Below, piece after piece: positions 7,101-7,300 of a DNA stretch of 7,300 bases; within the stretch, counting starts at the first letter, position 1; every line of letters starts with the position of its first letter. The notes under the pieces are model-generated. The model was not told where the DNA came from and ran no database searches. It saw nothing but the letters and a program-made list of their open reading frames with translations. Origin of the DNA: Clostridia bacterium. GTDB lineage: Bacteria; Bacillota; Clostridia; Oscillospirales; CAG-382. A program made the translations under genes and the position numbers. Location: positions 1 to 7,300 of the forward strand of contig JAGCNA010000132.1 in NCBI GenBank assembly GCA_017646185.1, in the 5' to 3' direction.

Positions 7101-7300
7101 ACACAGCAGGTGTCTGCCGCAGAAAAGGGCACGGCAAACCATTTGTTTATGCAGTTTGCGGATTTTGAAATCGCAAGCTTTCTCGGTGCCGGAGCAGAGG
7201 CGGAAAGGCTTACGGAAAAAGGGTTTATTACAAAAGAACAGCTTGAGTTAATGGATTTTAAAGCGCTGGATAAATTCTTTGTTTCTCCCCTTTATGACCG
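4149..7300 (+). CDS. addA: AddA, UvrD/Rep-type helicase-nuclease subunit A, C-terminus off right edge
   Basis: AddA is the 3'-5' ATP-driven motor of AddAB and carries a second nuclease domain. The frame stays open for 1050 codons to the window end; I followed it codon by codon and saw no stop or frameshift. SF1A motifs appear in order: Q motif FTPSQNKAI (4-12), Walker A AGAGSGKT (23-30), motif Ia VVTFTKAAASDV (52-63), TVHAF (98-102), Walker B VDEYQDT (390-396), motif III GDVKQSIYRFR (416-426), motif IV LRENFR (451-456), motif V TVHRSKGLEFP (782-792) and motif VI YVALTRGRER (856-865). The insert between motifs IV and V is large, as in RecB/AddA. After residue 960 come SVSEIRRG and KGTANHLFMQF with H998, the beginning of the PD-(D/E)XK nuclease domain; its IDYK part lies beyond the window. 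By comparison with Bacillus subtilis AddA (about 1230 residues) nearly 200 residues are missing. It is probably co-transcribed with addB. Confidence 0.96.
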   Translation, partial: MPDFTPSQNKAIETKNVSMVVSAGAGSGKTTVMTSRILRSLLEGSDINRYLVVTFTKAAASDVKEKLYKGLMKAQAENPADRHIAGQLMSLPAADISTVHAFCFSRIKQYFSVLGITPDVRAADETESSLLLQESMEKTLNEGYEKQQPHFMLLADGFSGRKSDKRFADVMLGLYKELRVYPNYRRFLGELIEKLEKDCKKGEYTNTEVCSVIMDEAEKCILTARENLEKLCKYALDVQEEIYLPSLYAFAEELDTLLSLFPAGYDGTREYINALKNPRLPTKGYNSEIQKEKIYAVKNDIFEEIKSIRGRYFVFSSETNLEDMKTNLALIKAAKEFLFEFDDTYTRLKENAGVIDFSDQEHLMLSLLEKDGAPTPLCLEIKKQFDEIYVDEYQDTNPLQDRIFALLSSDNRFMVGDVKQSIYRFRSAHPDIFKGYCNIFGKVKNTEKVILRENFRCDENIILFCNKVFSGIKEISDSMNYSEEALIFAKKENLGDHPVCFTLIKGEKEMNAEEKQTAEAEYIATRINELAGTPKNDGTPIKYGDIAILFTALKSNISIYKKVFEKAGIPFKAEKSESFLDKQEILLAIAGLKAIDNPTADIPLASIMRSPLFNFTADEMLKIRRCVNSDCLYDCVKGAANAFKEDREKKKRYRCFPSVLGATPLPRRIVGAKKECISKDVSAKCKRLVSALHLWRLGAEGIPAHRFIWQFYNESGMISAALSEKGGEKKHRNLMLLYDFARRYEESSYKGLNAFLKYLDETEELEEAKAPDDGGNTVKLMTVHRSKGLEFPVVFLADTDRQFRGQDSVYFVLRKDGIGVRFSQANGMLTKNNCVTDSLLIKELYDSTAEEARKLYVALTRGRERLYITAKADEFDELGGDMRTGKCHADWIIQSLGTENTDFYTFKTVLAAEVSAQIGEEEKRLFLPPAEDLRSRLEFVYPQSGWDTPAKISVSEIRRGLLEEEEYTRTVRQSSILRKPKFLGTQQVSAAEKGTANHLFMQFADFEIASFLGAGAEAERLTEKGFITKEQLELMDFKALDKFFVSPLYD

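Noticed and set aside
6835..7251. 138-codon plus-strand frame in another phase within addA
   Set aside because: The addA frame is open through this region and carries AddA motifs (SVSEIRRG, KGTANHLF), so this is a shadow and not evidence of a frameshift.
1..7300. CRISPR array, transposon ends, tRNA or rRNA genes
   Set aside because: No spaced direct repeats, transposase sequence, terminal inverted repeats or RNA gene signatures were noticed; the window is almost entirely filled by four known gene families.

Overview
The window reads as chromosomal DNA from an endospore-forming low-to-moderate GC Firmicute, most likely a member of Clostridia. The evidence is a recognisable spoIIR sporulation gene, an AddB/AddA (not RecBCD) recombination nuclease pair, strong AGGAGG-type ribosome binding sites, and sigma-A-like promoters. 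The species cannot be named from the sequence.

Layout. Positions 1-197 hold the 5' part of a Nudix hydrolase gene on the minus strand, which continues off the left edge. Positions 198-370 are a divergent promoter region. Toward the Nudix gene it carries a TTGACA/TTTACT promoter with a 16-bp perfect palindrome on its -10 and predicted start site. Toward the right it carries a TTGACG/TAAACT promoter, with a sigma-F-like -10 sequence lying inside its spacer. Then three plus-strand genes follow with only 9-nt and 25-nt gaps: spoIIR (371-940), addB (950-4123) and addA (4149 to the right edge, its last part missing). They look like one operon. No terminator-like hairpin was seen between them.

How they work together. 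AddA and AddB form the heterodimeric helicase-nuclease that resects DNA double-strand ends up to Chi and prepares them for RecA. All SF1 helicase motifs are visible in AddA. AddB has the Walker A loop, a PD-(D/E)XK nuclease site and the four cysteines of its iron-sulphur cluster. SpoIIR is the forespore signal that activates SpoIIGA, the protease that matures pro-sigma-E in the mother cell. Its tight linkage to addBA would place the repair enzyme under any promoter that drives spoIIR. The Nudix gene is divergent and probably a separate unit.

I looked for an undescribed system and did not find one: the coding content belongs to known families. The parts worth a second look are regulatory, namely the palindrome, the overlapping promoter elements, and the sporulation-repair operon arrangement.
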